Assembly (NCBI RefSeq): GCF_024586455.1
Contig: NC_065921.1
Span: 29,819,135 to 29,883,134 of the forward strand
Source: Bactrocera neohumeralis
Lineage: Eukaryota; Arthropoda; Insecta; Diptera; Tephritidae
Length of the DNA stretch: 64,000 nucleotides
Reading direction: 5' to 3'
The notes beneath the pieces were generated by a model. It made no database searches. It saw only the letters and a list, made by a program, of their open reading frames with translations, and was not told where the DNA came from. This document shows, piece after piece, positions 21,300 to 32,513 of this stretch. A program made the position numbers and the translations under genes. Each line of letters starts with the position of its first letter. Position 1 is the first letter of the stretch.

Positions 21300-22130
21300 T
21301 TTATGCTGTAAAACTAAGAATCCAGGCGGTCGCAAATTGTCTAAGTTGTATAGAGGAGGTGGGTGAGATCGAAATACTTTCTCCTCCATTGCCCAGTCTT
21401 TGCGAGACTGAGGTTAAAACATCTCGGCAGATTTACCTTTGGTTGGGCAGATCCTGCGGATGCAAACCAGGTATCATTAGATACCATGTACACCATGATT
21501 GTAAAGCCTATTGTCACCTATGGAGCGGTTGCTTGGGCTGCCAAGGCAACGCAGACTTCGGTAGGCCTTAGACTATCAAAGCTGCAAAGGCTTGCCTGTG
21601 TCTTTGCTTCAGGGGCAATGCGCACATTCCCCACTGCGGCGGCTTGACATGAGAGACAGTACCAGACTTGTCCAACATGGGCATGGTCTCTTGCGCTAAC
21701 TGCCGGTTCTGCGACTTGGACCAGGAAACACCAGCACACCTAATTCTGGATTGTCCAGCAATTTGCAGAAGAAGGCTTAAAGCGCTCAGTAGGCACCTGG
21801 AATTATTCAGGTTGCTGGACCTTGGTGAACATATGTGATTTAGAAGAGGGCACAATAGACCCTAGGTCGCTGTGCAATACTTCAGTAACAAATATCTATC
21901 TACCTTCAGCGAACTAAGAGACTTACCGAAACTAACACTTACCGCCTCAATAAATTTGTGGTAGGCTCAAAGCGCTTTGTCCATTCGTAAAGGTTTTAGG
22001 ATCCGTTTTTGGAGGAATTTTAGGTGCCACAATGGATCGACGTTGTGGGTTGTACAGACAGTTGTACTTCAGTGCTTCCAATAAGAACTTGTTGAATCAA
22101 AATAATACCGCCAAATAAAAGAAGCTTGAA
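21300..22130 (+). mobile_element. Composite LINE type 2 remnants (21-22 kb)
   Basis: At least two LINE tails are joined on the plus strand. From 21363, F-L-L-H-C-P-V-F-A-R-L-R-L-K-H-L-G-R-F-T-F is the end of a C-terminal zinc knuckle. It then changes at about 21460 into the end of a reverse transcriptase: M-Y-T-M-I-V-K-P-I-V-T-Y-G-A-V-A-W-A, then K-L-Q-R-L-A-C-V and G-A-M-R-T-F-P-T-A-A (to about 21645). A second zinc knuckle follows at 21693-21750 (C-R-F-C then H-L-I-L-D-C, pattern Cx2Cx8Hx4C). The RNase H domain that should lie between is deleted. The 3' tail from 21930 (CACAATGGATCGACGTTGTG) matches the tail at 38.8-38.95 kb. Inactive. Confidence 0.7.
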
Positions 22131-22159
22131 CTTTCTTACGTGAGCAACAAAGAAATCGG

Positions 22160-22700
22160 TTTTTATTTTACAGAGTGTGAATCTATAGTTCACTGTGAGG
22201 ACCCAATTTCACAGAAATCTCCATGAATCTACGAATCACTGGAAAATTTTCTAAGTCTGCAATATCAGTGTCATACTTAAAAATTGTTTGAACAAATGAG
22301 AACTAAGTATACCTTTTTCAAACTTAGAAAGCTGAATGGAAATATAGAGAATCAACACAAAACTGGGTTCTAGATGTGGCGGAAAGTAGATCTACGCCTC
22401 GTTTTAAGAACCCAAATTTCAAGAAGCTGTCACGAAACTTCGGATCACTAGGAAATGCTCAAAGTCTTTAATATCATTACCTCAGAACTACTTGAAAACC
22501 CAGAAAAAATTCATTCATAAAACTGGGGGAATTGATTGGAATTATAATGAATCAATAGAGAACTGGGTCCAAGATTTGGCGGAGTGTGAATCTGCGGCTC
22601 TTTCTAAGAAACTGTCACGAGACTTCGACGAAACGAATAGAAATGTTGTCGTTATCAACATAATATCCAGGAACTACTCGAAAAGTTATCAATATTCCTT
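22160..22700. repeat. Diverged tandem repeat of about 200 bp
   Basis: Three related units: the motif GAGTGTGAATCT or its variant lies at 22173, 22383 and 22582 (spacings 210 and 199). Shared flanks include ACTGGGTYCWAGATKTGGCGGA before it and AGAAGCTGTCACGA-like sequence after it. The 112-codon frame at 22492-22830 sits across unit borders and is not credited as a gene. Confidence 0.55.
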
Positions 22701-22774
22701 CTTAAAACCGAGAAGGCCGGTAGATACACCTTTAATGAATCTGGCGAAGTCGCTGAGATTGATAGATAACGCAA

Positions 22775-23035
22775 AGGTCGAATATTTGCTCAAGAATTTC
22801 ATCATTCTCTATATAGCAGGACGGGAATAATGAGAGATTTATAGAGTTTGGTATTCGTTTGTCGAGAGAAGACTTTACTTCTCAATTGCCTACTCAGTCC
22901 GAAGTAGCACCTGTTGTAAAGAATTATTCTGCATTGGATTTTTAGGTTGACGTTGTTGTTGGTGTTAATGCTGGTTTCAAGATAGACGAAATAATTTAGG
23001 TCTTCGAAGCTAAGACTGTTCTATCTTAACATATT
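22775..23035 (-). pseudogene. LINE type 1 fragment (22.9 kb)
   Basis: Minus strand: N-Y-F-V-Y-L-E-T-S-I-N-T-N-N-N-V-N-L (about 22980), R-C-Y-F-G-L-S-R-Q-L-R-S-K-V-F-S-R-Q (about 22890) and L-Y-K-S-L-I-I-P-V-L-L-Y (about 22830). These are the segment after the reverse transcriptase thumb in the type 1 LINE, matching 24.55-24.80 kb. Ends are ragged, no 3' tail. Confidence 0.7.
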
Positions 23036-24230
23036 TTTAAGTTTGTAGTGGTGGAGTCATTTTGCTGGTACCTTTCACATTCTCGGCATTCTCACCTTAC
23101 AAAGCTCTCATCCAAGGTTAAAATTGCGGCGCACAAGTCCTTTAAATGCTTGAGATTTCGTATATGACCAAACAAACCGGCTGAATTGAATGTTAGTGTA
23201 TACATTCCTGTGAGCTTAGTTTGATTATGTTCTACTGTGAAGAAAACGATACCTGTGTGTTTAGTCTGCATGTACGAAAGCCCGAAAGCCCCTCATGAGC
23301 TGCGGAATGTTTCTACGACAACTACACAGGTGAATTATTGAATTCCGCCGTTTCATAGCCATTCGTTGCGTATGTAAATATTTTCACTGCGTGTCGATAA
23401 GAAAAATAAGTTTATTGATTCACCTTGAGACGGACATCCTGAGCACGTGTGGGCGCCGTACAATGGACGGCAAATCAAATTTAATTATTTTTGGTCTGTT
23501 GGCTTTTGATTGTTACATAATTGGATTTTACGCAAAATACAATAGCCAATCGAAGTGTCTTCACACATACATTGATACACCTGTTCGACAGTTGTTCGTG
23601 GTGTGGTTGCTGTGGACTCAGCAACTCAGTGCGCATTGTTTGAAGTAATTAGAAATACAACGACTACTGATCACATAATCCGTTACTGTGCTGCCTCGAC
23701 TGCTGATTACTTCTTCGCTGTATCCGCCACACACCGCCTCGCTTGCCTCCTTATTTTCGTGGTTGGTTGCCAAAAAAATTTCTATTGCAGCCAACAATTA
23801 AGCGCTTATGACTCAAATATCGCCAGCCAACGTGGCTGAGTAAGTGGTCCGTTATTGCCTTGGCGGCTGCTGCTCGGTGTTCACTGTACACTCGCTGCAT
23901 TATCCGAGCAACGCTGAATCATGGCATGAGTAGCAAAACACCTTGTGTGGTGGTGCAATAATGCGAAGAATTACTCAAGATATTTCGGTGATCTTTGATG
24001 GAAACAACAAAGAGGATACATGAAAATTTGTTCGAAATTTGCTTTAAAATAATCGAAAGCTTAAACAAGTAACGAAGATCTCTTGTACTCGTGCAATTTG
24101 TGGATGATACTCACAGGTGAAATTGTTGTCCGTTTGCTGACACTTTTAGTACCAGACTTGTTTATGCAATCTTATATATATATGTACATAGCTTTCATTG
24201 GGAAATATTTATTCGAAACCAATATAGTGA
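23036..24230. other. Gene-free stretch
   Basis: No gene recognised. Two adjacent frames at 23391-23839 (85 and 78 codons) show no known motif. Confidence 0.45.
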
Positions 24231-24234
24231 TTGA

Positions 24235-25420
24235 ACGACATAACTCTTTGGCGCTAATCGGAGATTCCAAGTGTAGCCAGGTCCTTCTCCACCTGATATT
24301 TCAAACGGAGTGGAGGTCTTCCTTTTTCTCTGCTTCCCCGGCGGATACTGCGTCGAATACTCTCAGAGCTGGAGTGTTTTCATCCATTTAGACGACATGA
24401 CCTAACCAGCGCAGCCACTGTTTCTTAATATGCTGAACTACATATGTCAAGGTAGTAGTACAACTGCGGTAATCGCCGTTGCCAATGCGCAAAGGACCAT
24501 AAATGTTCCGCAAAATCTTTCTGCCGTTAACTCGTTAAGCGTACTCATCAGATGTCATCTTCATCCATGATTCTGCACCATATAGCAGAACGGGGATGAC
24601 GAGTGATTTGTAGAGTTTAGACTTTGATCGTCGAGAGAGGACTTTATTTCTCAACTGCTTACTCAGTCCAAAGTAGAACCTGTTTACAAGATTTATTATG
24701 CGTTGGATTTCGAGGCTGACATTGTTGTTGCTGTTAAAACTGGTTCCAAGATAGACGAAATTATCTACGACTTCGAAGTTATGACTGTTAACAGTGACGT
24801 GAGACCCAAGTGCCACGACTGTTTGTTTGATGACTGGAGATATTTCGTCTTATCTTCGTTCAGTATCAAACCCACTTGCTTTGCTTCCTTGTCCAACCTG
24901 GAGAAAACAGAGCTAACAGCGCTGTTGTTGAGGCCAATGATATCAATATTATATTATCGCCAGCAGATGTACGCTCTTATAGAATATTGAACCTTCTCTA
25001 TTTAGCTAAGCAGCTCGACTTATTTTCTTCAAGAGTAAATTGAAGAAGTCGCACGATAGGGAATCTCCTTGTCTGGAACCTCGCTTGATATTGAACGGCT
25101 CGAAGAGGTCCTTCCCTATCCTGAGGGAGCTTTTGATGTTGCTCAACGTCAGCTTACGCAGGCATGTTAGATTTGCGGGGATACTAAGTTCAGACAAAGC
25201 GGCAGTTCCTTTTCGTGCTGTCGAAGGGGCCTTTAAAATCGACGAAGAGATGGTTTGTGTCGATCTTTCTTTCACGGGTCTTTTCAAAGATTTGGGCGCA
25301 TGGTGAAAATTTGGTCGATTGTAGATTTTCCAGGTCTAAAGTCACACTGATAAGGTCCAATCAGCCTGTGGACGGTGCGCTTCAGTCTTTCACAGAGTGC
25401 ACTCGATAGAATATTTTCAT
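24235..25420 (-). mobile_element. LINE type 1, 3' half (24.2-25.4 kb)
   Basis: Minus strand, the longest piece of the type 1 LINE here. From high to low: I-G-K-D-L-F-E-P-F-N-I-K-R-G-S-R-Q-G-D-S-L-S-C-D-F-F (about 25060-25130); an eroded Y-A-D-D region near 24965 (the box itself is lost, with stops); G-S-H-V-T-V-N-S-H-N-F-E-V-V-D-N-F-V-Y-L-G-T-S (24770-24810); F-G-L-S-K-Q-L-R-N-K-V-L-S-R-R and L-Y-K-S-L-V-I-P-V-L-L-Y-G-A-E-S-W (24570-24660); I-L-R-N-I-Y-G-P-L-R-I-G (about 24500); W-L-R-W-L-G-H-V-V-x-M-D-E-N-T-P (about 24390); Q-V-E-K-D-L-A-T-L-G-I-S-D near the 3' end. It shows the domain order of the family and no RNase H. Inactive. Confidence 0.8.
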
Positions 25421-25424
25421 TGGA

Positions 25425-25685
25425 GGTGCTTTTTACGTGACGACTCCTAAACATAGCGCATAACCCTGCTGAGCTATGATTCGCCTTCTCACTTTAGCTC
25501 GCCTTTAAACGGATATTTTTCGGCTACCCAAAGGACACTTGGTTCAAGACCGGAAGTCGTGAGCTACTTGAGCCATATGTAACAAATCGTTTCTGCTCAC
25601 TCCCGAGTGAATGGCGCTCAGAGAATTTTTCCACTTGCTTGAACTGCTACACATGACTCCATCCTCCTGCTAAGTATAATATTCT
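25425..25685 (+). repeat. Dispersed repeat R3, copy 3
   Basis: Plus-strand copy of R3: TTCGCCTTCTCACTTTAGCT at 25480, CTCCCGAGTGAATGGCGCTC at 25600, then a GAACTGCTACACATGACTCC block. It directly follows the 5' edge of the LINE piece at 24.2-25.4 kb. Confidence 0.7.
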
Positions 25686-25759
25686 AATATTCTCAATACA
25701 AGGAGATAACTGTCTACCTAACCCTTAGTTTGTATGGTTTAAAGTCAGTTAGAATCATC

Positions 25760-26090
25760 TAAGTAATTATGTATACGAAGGTCTAGGGGAAGATTTATAC
25801 TGATTGCTACTTCTGTTAGAAAATGCGTTTTTCTTATTACACTTAAAATATCTTATATACTGTTCGATATACTCTCTTACACGGTATATAGGGAATAGAA
25901 GAGAATCCACTTCTTTTGTTCGGATTTCATTCGACATCTTTTTTGATTCAAGAGCTATTTTGTGTAAAGGAGTGTAGTCTCTTGGAACACAAAATGTTGT
26001 TATATTGGAGTAATATTTAAAAATCAAGGAAGGAAGGGCTAAGTGTGGTTGTAACCGCATTTTATATTCTCACAAATTACAAGCTTTAAA
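25760..26090 (-). repeat. Dispersed non-coding element family 2, fragment
   Basis: On the minus strand this ends ATATAAAATGCGGTTACAAC then CACACTTAGCCCTTCCTT (about 26075-26030), containing a stem-loop (TGCGGTT, ACAACCACA). The same terminal sequence in diverged form (TATAAAATGTTCGGTTA) closes the element near 59.09 kb. The 97-codon frame across it is probably not a gene. Transposon class undetermined. Confidence 0.5.
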
Positions 26091-26510
26091 ACTGGAAAAA
26101 TACCTTCAGGTATTGGCAAAACTTTATATAAATATGTAAATGTTCCTGAAGAATTCAACATTCAGTGTTCGACGAAATCTTGAAAGAATTATCATCGAAT
26201 ACACTGCTATTAGAACTTTCTGAACTTCATTAAAGTCAAAAAATATTTATTTCCGGTACAATGGCATGCTTTCTTCACGAAAATATTCTTCCCGAATTTC
26301 AATACCTGATTTTTTTAAACATTTTAAAGTTTCTCAAAACTCAAAAACCAGCTGTATACGACACAAATTGCCCTGATGTTCCAAAAGAGACAATGAAGTA
26401 TTTTATTTTACACCAATGGCCTAGAGTTTTTGGCTGGTCGCATGAGAGCTGTGCGTCGTATTAATACCTCGTCGCACATACAAAGCACACACGTGTACAT
26501 TTTAATATAC

Positions 26511-26772
26511 ATATCGTCACCTGAAATGCAAAATAACGTAACAATATTTTCGGAAATTTACAGTGACATGAGTTAAACACGACATAAAATGGAACAAGAG
26601 CGAAAAACATTTTTAATATTGGTTAAAACTGGACATATATGAGCGTAGAAACTGAAAATGTTGGACATATGTAATATTATGTTTGTAATTTGAACTAGTG
26701 AATCATAAGCAATAAGACGCTCAATTTCGAATTTTTTGATGATACGTTATTTTGAATTTCAGGTGACGATAT
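26511..26772. mobile_element. MITE-like element with 30-bp TIRs
   Basis: 262 bp bounded by inverted repeats: 26511-26540 (starting ATATCGTCACCTGAAATGCA) and 26743-26772 agree at 29 of 30 positions. The interior (about 200 bp) is AT-rich and non-coding. Target duplication is not clear; flanks are TA-rich. I do not recognise the family. Confidence 0.75.
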
Positions 26773-26779
26773 ATACATA

Positions 26780-27120
26780 TGTGTATATATACATATGTCT
26801 GTTTGTATATACGCTTACCTATTGGCTATGAACATCCAAATCGCTTAGTTAATGAAGTAGCTGTATCAACTTGATTGACTGTTTGAATGAATGATTGATT
26901 GTCGGAATGAGCTGGTCTGTCAAAAATGTCTATTTTAGGAAACGTTAATAAGGTGAAAGCACCAGGACATTTCATTTGTTTCACTTTAAGAATGTGAACT
27001 CACCTTAGCGAAAGCAAAAATAAATTTCTATACAAAAACTAAGAAAGATAAAGCAATTATAATTGGATGTGTGTGATTCGAATAACATATGTATGTAATT
27101 TAAATATATTTCTCAATATA
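26780..27120. other. Gene-free spacer
   Basis: AT-rich non-coding DNA with a short TATACATATG microsatellite at its left edge. Confidence 0.4.
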
Positions 27121-27124
27121 CATA

Positions 27125-28150
27125 GTATGTTGTGACAAAAAAGTACTCGGAAATTGTAAATAAAACGCAAAATATTAAATATTTATTTGGTCCCCTTCAA
27201 AGTAATCCCTAGCAGATGTAATATTCATATACCAAAGATTTTTCCAGTCTTCGAAATACTTTTCATAAGCACTTTTTGGGATGCTGAAGGCCAATCCTTC
27301 AGTGATTTTTTTATCTCTTCGATCGACTGAAAACGGGTTCCACGGAGCGGCAATTTCAGTTTGGAGAACAAGAAAAAATCACACGGAGCCAAATCTGGTG
27401 AATACAGTGGTTGATCGATGGTATTCATTACGTTTTTGGCTATAAATTCGTTCACAATCGTGGGTCGATGCGGTGGTGCATTATCAGTAAAACGCCTCAA
27501 TACGGCCAAATATAACTCCTATTGACCGTGTGTCCTTTCGGAACAAGTTTACGATGCACCAAACCACGAATATGGAAAAACAATGAGAATCATCTTGATT
27601 TTTGAGTGGCTTTGGTTGTTTTTTTGTGGTTTCGGCTCGTTTTTTCGCTCCATTCCGCTGATTGTTGTCTTGTTTGAATGTCAAACTCATAAACCCATGT
27701 CGGCAGTTTTAATGCTCTCCATGAATGTGGAATCGGAATTCGTATGGTCAAGCATGTCCAAAGAGACCTATACTATTTAAAAAAAAATTCAGCTTTGTGG
27801 GGACGAGACGGGCAAGAACGCGTTTCGTACCCAAAATATCCAACAAAATCATTCGAACGGTCTAGGGGGAGATATCGAGTTCTCTTGCCATCACTCTAAT
27901 ATTTTCGTGACGATTTTTAAGCACCATATCCTTCGCTTTTTTAATATTTTCATCAGTTGACGAGGTCGAATGTCTTCAACGATCTCTCGATCATCTTTGA
28001 AGGCTTTGTATCACTAGTAGGCTTTTGTTTTTGATAAAACTGAATCACCGTTAGTCTTTTCCAACATTGATTGCCGCAACTATTCCGCACTTGAAATTTG
28101 TTTAGAAATACAAAATTTAAGACGAAGCCTTTGTTGGACATTTTTTTACA
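27125..28150 (-). mobile_element. Near full-length mariner with frameshifts (27.1-28.1 kb)
   Basis: Minus-strand mariner transposase spread over several frames. From the N-terminus (about 28140): M-S-N-K-G-F-V-L-N-F, T-K-P-S-K-M-I-E-R-S near 28000, A-R-E-L-D-I-S-P and V-R-M-I-L-L-D-I-L-G-T-K-R-V-L-A-R-L-V-P (27810-27900), V-S-L-D-M-L-D-H-T-N-S-D (27760), N-Q-R-N-G-A-K-K-R (27660, the S-E-W region), L-V-P-K-G-H-T-V-N-R-S-Y (27530), then D-N-A-P-P-H-R (second aspartate, 27480) and Y-S-P-D-L-A-P-C-D-F-F-L-F (third, 27390; 34 residues between, DD34D). The C-terminus E-D-W-K-N-L-W and D-Y-F-E-G-D is near 27210-27250. The left end starts TTGTGACAAAAAAGTACTCG. The right terminal repeat was not found. 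Inactive. Confidence 0.8.
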
Positions 28151-28194
28151 TTGTAAAAATCGTAACGCACTATTGAGGTGTACCGACTTAAGCA

Positions 28195-28368
28195 ACTGAG
28201 CTGAATCGTTTTAGCCTACAATTTTTGAGTTATCAATCTGAAATTTTCCACTCATCCATTTGTCTCCAGGATATCGGATTTCAAAAGCATATAGTTGCCG
28301 TATATACTGTCCGATCTAAACGAGTGAAGATATTTCAGCTTCAGTGCAGCCAAAGTCAACGTTTTTTT
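28195..28368 (+). repeat. Family 1 element, short copy
   Basis: A copy of the 154-bp-family element without its array. It has GAGTTATCAATCTGAAATTT, a single degraded AAAAGCATATAGTTGCCGTAT core (28289), and the terminal hairpin region TCAGTGCAGCC-AAAGT followed by a T-run (28340-28368). Confidence 0.6.
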
Positions 28369-28369
28369 T

Positions 28370-29690
28370 ATCACTCCTCTCGGTAACTAAGTATTTTCTC
28401 GAAAAGATGCAATGTGCAACGGTATCCATTAAGTTCGACTTCGTATGGATTGTTTTGTCTAACTTAATTTTAACTAGTAATAATCAAAAGCTCGCTTTTA
28501 GTGTCGTCTATTGGAGTCTGATAAAGTCTCCTGGCAGATCAAGTTATTCTTGTACTTTTTCCTGGAGAAAATTTTTGATTGAACATTCGAAGATTTTATT
28601 TTTGTTCTGTGCCTTTTCTGGTCTGTAGCTCAACGCATTCGTTTAGATAAGATCAAAACGCTGATCCTGTTAAAATATAATAAACAGAGATGTCAGCTTA
28701 GAACGACGGTCCGTCGTGCTACGTAAGACTCGCACACAATTATCGTTAAGACTCTCATAATTCGACAAAAAGCTTGTGGTAGTGGACTCATCAAAGTGCT
28801 TAAAGTGATTAATATCCATGTGGACTAACATCAGAGTCGCCTATCGTCCTTGGTTCGCCGAATGTATGATTGTCGAAATGTTTTCATCTCTGTATTACCA
28901 CAAACAAAACTTATTAAGTTAGAAAAAATTTATAAACTTCACTTGAAGCCGAACGTCTCAACTTCCCAACCTTTTTTTTTTCAAATATATTAATATTAAT
29001 TTTTTGTTGTGTGTGGGCGTAAAAAGCGGAGCATATGTAAACCTTCTGCAGCAAATATTGCAAATTAAAACCTAAAATATTATACAGAAGCGTAAGAGCA
29101 TCTATAGCCAGCTGAGTATATGCCTTCGTAAGCCCCGCTCTATCAGCGGCTCAAGTTGCACGGCCGTCAAAACAAAAATTCTAGTTAATGTAAACACTCG
29201 GAACAAACAGTAAAAACAAAAAAGCAACAACACCAAACGTGCTTGTTTTAAAAGGATATCCGGTACTCGACGGCTTGCGACCCATGACGTCGCATGGCCC
29301 AACCAAGTACACATACATATGTAACACACATACAGGCAGGCACATCAAACGGATGAGTGAGTTTTATGGGACTTTGTGACTTGGGACAAGGGTGTGAACT
29401 AATGTGTCTTCCACGTCTGGTGTAGCGGATGAAGAGAATATAGCGCAACAATGAGGCTGAGGAGTGCAACAATGCGCACAAAGAATGTTGAAAAACTAGA
29501 GATTTTCAAATAATCCTGTCAGAATGTGTGTGTGCTTGCACGCCTACACTAGGCTGCCAGTCAAGCAGAGAAGCCAGCCAGGCAGACAGCCAGCGATCAC
29601 ATTAGAAGAATTGTCAGCGCTTGGGTGAATAATGTGTGGGACGGACACACGCAGTGACATAAATATTCGCGCACGATTACATATTTCAAG
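28370..29690. other. Gene-free stretch
   Basis: No gene recognised; scattered CA/TG tracts near 29300-29340 and 29525. Confidence 0.45.
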
Positions 29691-31090
29691 TTAACCTGTT
29701 TTTTCTTCTACAGCATCCATTAATTTTAAAGTTTAAAATTTTTTTGAAAGAAAAATTTTGAAAAGAAATCGAAAAATAATTAGAATAATAATAGTTTACA
29801 AATAATAATTAGTTCACTTCGAAATTTTGTTTTTTTTTCGAATATTCAAAAAAGGTTTTGTTTGCAATTTTAATTCATTTTGTTTCGAAAATTTCAAATG
29901 ATTTTTTTATCGAAACTTAAATTTTTTTTTTTTTTTGATTTCGAATATTTCAAATAAAATTTTTTTGAAATTTCAATTTTTTTTGTGGTTTCGAATATTT
30001 CAAATAATTTTTTTTTTTGAAATTTCAAAATTTTTTGAAAAGAAATCAGGATAATTTTTTTTCGATTAATATTTCAAGTTTGTTTTTGTATTTTTTACCA
30101 ATTTTAAATTTTGTTTCGAAAATTATGATTTTTTTTAAAGATTTCGAATAAAAATTTTTTGAAATTTGAAATTTTTTTGAAAAATCAGATTTTTTTTTTC
30201 GATTAAATCAAGTTAATGTAGCCATTAATAATCAAATATTTTTTTACTGAAAAATCAGAAAATAATTAGAATAATAATAGTTTACTAATAATAATTAGTT
30301 TACTTCAATGTTTTGTTTGGTTTCGAATTTTTCAAATAATAACAAATTGAAATTGGTTTCGAATATTTTAAATATTTTGAAATTTTAATTTTTTTGTTTC
30401 CAAAATTTCAAATATTTTTTTTTCCAAATTTCAAATTTTTTTGATTTCGAATATTTCAAGTATTTTGAAATTTCAAAATTTTTTTTGGTTTAATATTTCA
30501 AATATTTTTTTTTTTAATTTTTTAACACAAATTTGTTTTTTGAAATTTTAATTTTTTTGTTTCCAAAATTTCAAATATTTTTTTTCGAAATTTAAAATTT
30601 TTCTTGGTTTCGAATATTTCAAACAATTTTTTTTATCTTTTTTTTGAAATTTGAAACTTTTTTTGGTTTCGAAAATTTCAAATAATTTTTTTTTTTAATT
30701 TCAAATGTGTTTTGGTTTCGAATTTTTTTCGAATTTTTTTTTCGAAATTAAAAATTTTTTGTTTCGAATATTTAAAATATGTTTTTTTTCGAAATTTAAA
30801 ATTTTTTTAGGCTTCAAATTTTTCAAATATTTTGTTTTTTTGAAATATCAAATTTTTTTTTTTGTTTTAGAATATTTCAAATACTTTTTTTTTGAAATTT
30901 TAATTTTTTTTTCTATTTCGAATATTTCAAATAATTTTTTTTTCGAAACTTCAATTTTTTTTTGTTTTCGAATATTTAAAAAAACTTTGTTTTTCCAAAT
31001 TTAAAATTTTTTTTGATTTCGAATATTTAAAAAATTTTTTATTTCAGATTTTTTTTTGTGAAAAAAGACCTTATTCGAATCATGCAAATA
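29690..31090. repeat. Poly-A/T block with about 50-bp degenerate repeats
   Basis: About 1.4 kb of T-runs and A-runs on which a motif TTTCGAATATTTCAAAT and its palindromic partner GAAATTTC recur. In places spacing is near 50 bp (for example about 29940 and 29990; 30915, 30967 and 31017). Open frames here (such as 30705-31004) are phenylalanine/lysine low-complexity artefacts. Confidence 0.75.
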
Positions 31091-32414
31091 GCAGACGTTT
31101 TCAAATATTTTTTGTTTTGAAATTTTCAAAAATTTGTTTTGAAAAATGCCCTTTTTCCAACCGTGAAAACAGCAGTCGACCAAAGTGTGGCGGTTGAGAC
31201 ACGCCAGAACGCCATAACGGACAAAAGCGCAACAGCCTGAATCGTTACAGTCAAAATGGCGATGGGAGGCAAGCCGCGCAAAAATGTAGAACGTTGACAT
31301 TTTGAATTTCTGTGTGTGTGTGTGGGTTTGGTCCACTGGGGAACGAATCGCAAATGCATACTATACACACATACATAAGTACACACATATTTGCATATGC
31401 GCTCATCTAGGTGCCGAGGTGCCCGTTAACCATAGAATTGTTTCGCTCGTTTCGTGTTTGCGGCTGCTGTACCGTGCTGTGACTACATGTTTTTTTGTTA
31501 TTTTCCGTTTTCATTTCACATTTCGCTCGCTTGTTGCTTCTTTTCTACCAGATTTATTGTCGTTGTTGTTGTTTTTGCATCAGTGTCGCTGCCGTTGTCG
31601 CAGTTCGTGTTTGTTTTTTCCCAGCATTTGCGAACGTCTTTGGTTTGGCTTCGTGCCAGCACAGGGTTGATTCGTGCAGAAAACGAATTTTTCAAAACTG
31701 TTTTCCCCGCATTTAACAACAACAATTAAAGCGGCAAATAAATTAAAAGTAAAAAATGGCATGAAGCAACAGAAAACATGAAATAAATATTGAAAAAGTA
31801 AATAAATTCGCCTGTTGAGCGAATCGGGTCGACACAAACACATACTTAATAGGCATATTATATAGGCATACATATGTACATATGGACTTAATACAATCAC
31901 ACTATATTTATATGTATATATATACATACATATGTACAAGGCGAGTAACGAAGTAAACAGGTCGCCGACGAGAATGCTTTTAATTAATTCCATTAGATGG
32001 GAAAGGTTAAGCTCGTTTAACTCAAAGGTCTATTATTTTGGCAGAACATCGAGGATACTGAAGTGATCCCTCGCTTTTGTTTGTGTTGTTGGCATGGAAC
32101 AAGTATCGTTCCGTGCATCTGCCCTTTCTAGAGTCTATTGTAATCAAAGCCACAAGCAACTCTAATGCGAATGATGAAATTTCGACGAAATCTAAGGTGT
32201 GTCCAAAAAACAATTATTGGAATCACATTCCTTTGTATCGGCTTGGGATCATAGATCTGATAAGGAAACGATGAAAGTTCTAATGTATTCATTTGTTTCT
32301 TCCCTTAAATTACTTACTTTTAAAATTCATGCCCAATTGTCCTTATCCATGGCAGGGATCCATTCTGGTCCGTATTTTTAGATGAGAGAAGGAGACAAAA
32401 AATTTTATTTTTTT
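31091..32414. other. Gene-free stretch, locally GC-richer
   Basis: Around 31150-31690 the sequence is less AT-rich and open in several frames at once, without any recognisable domain. TATGTA microsatellites lie at 31870-31935. No gene credited. Confidence 0.4.
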
Positions 32415-32513
32415 TATTGTAGCGGTAAAATTCAGCCGAGTTGACAGTTCTTGACCGGATAAAAAAAATTCGGATCCCTTCCGGTTACGTAGACCCGACT
32501 GTCGTGTGAACGG
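32415..32513 (+). repeat. Short dispersed repeat R4, copy 1
   Basis: A 100-bp repeat: GTAGCGGTAAAATTCAGCCG, GAGTTGACAGTTCTTGACCG, TTCCGGTTACGTAGACCCGA, CTGTCGTGTGAACGG. Other copies at 32631, 38392 and 54836, all the same orientation. Confidence 0.75.

Noticed and set aside
31302..31993. Overlapping frames of 122, 91 and 137 codons
   Set aside because: Open on both strands and several frames with low-complexity C/F/V-rich translations; no motif.
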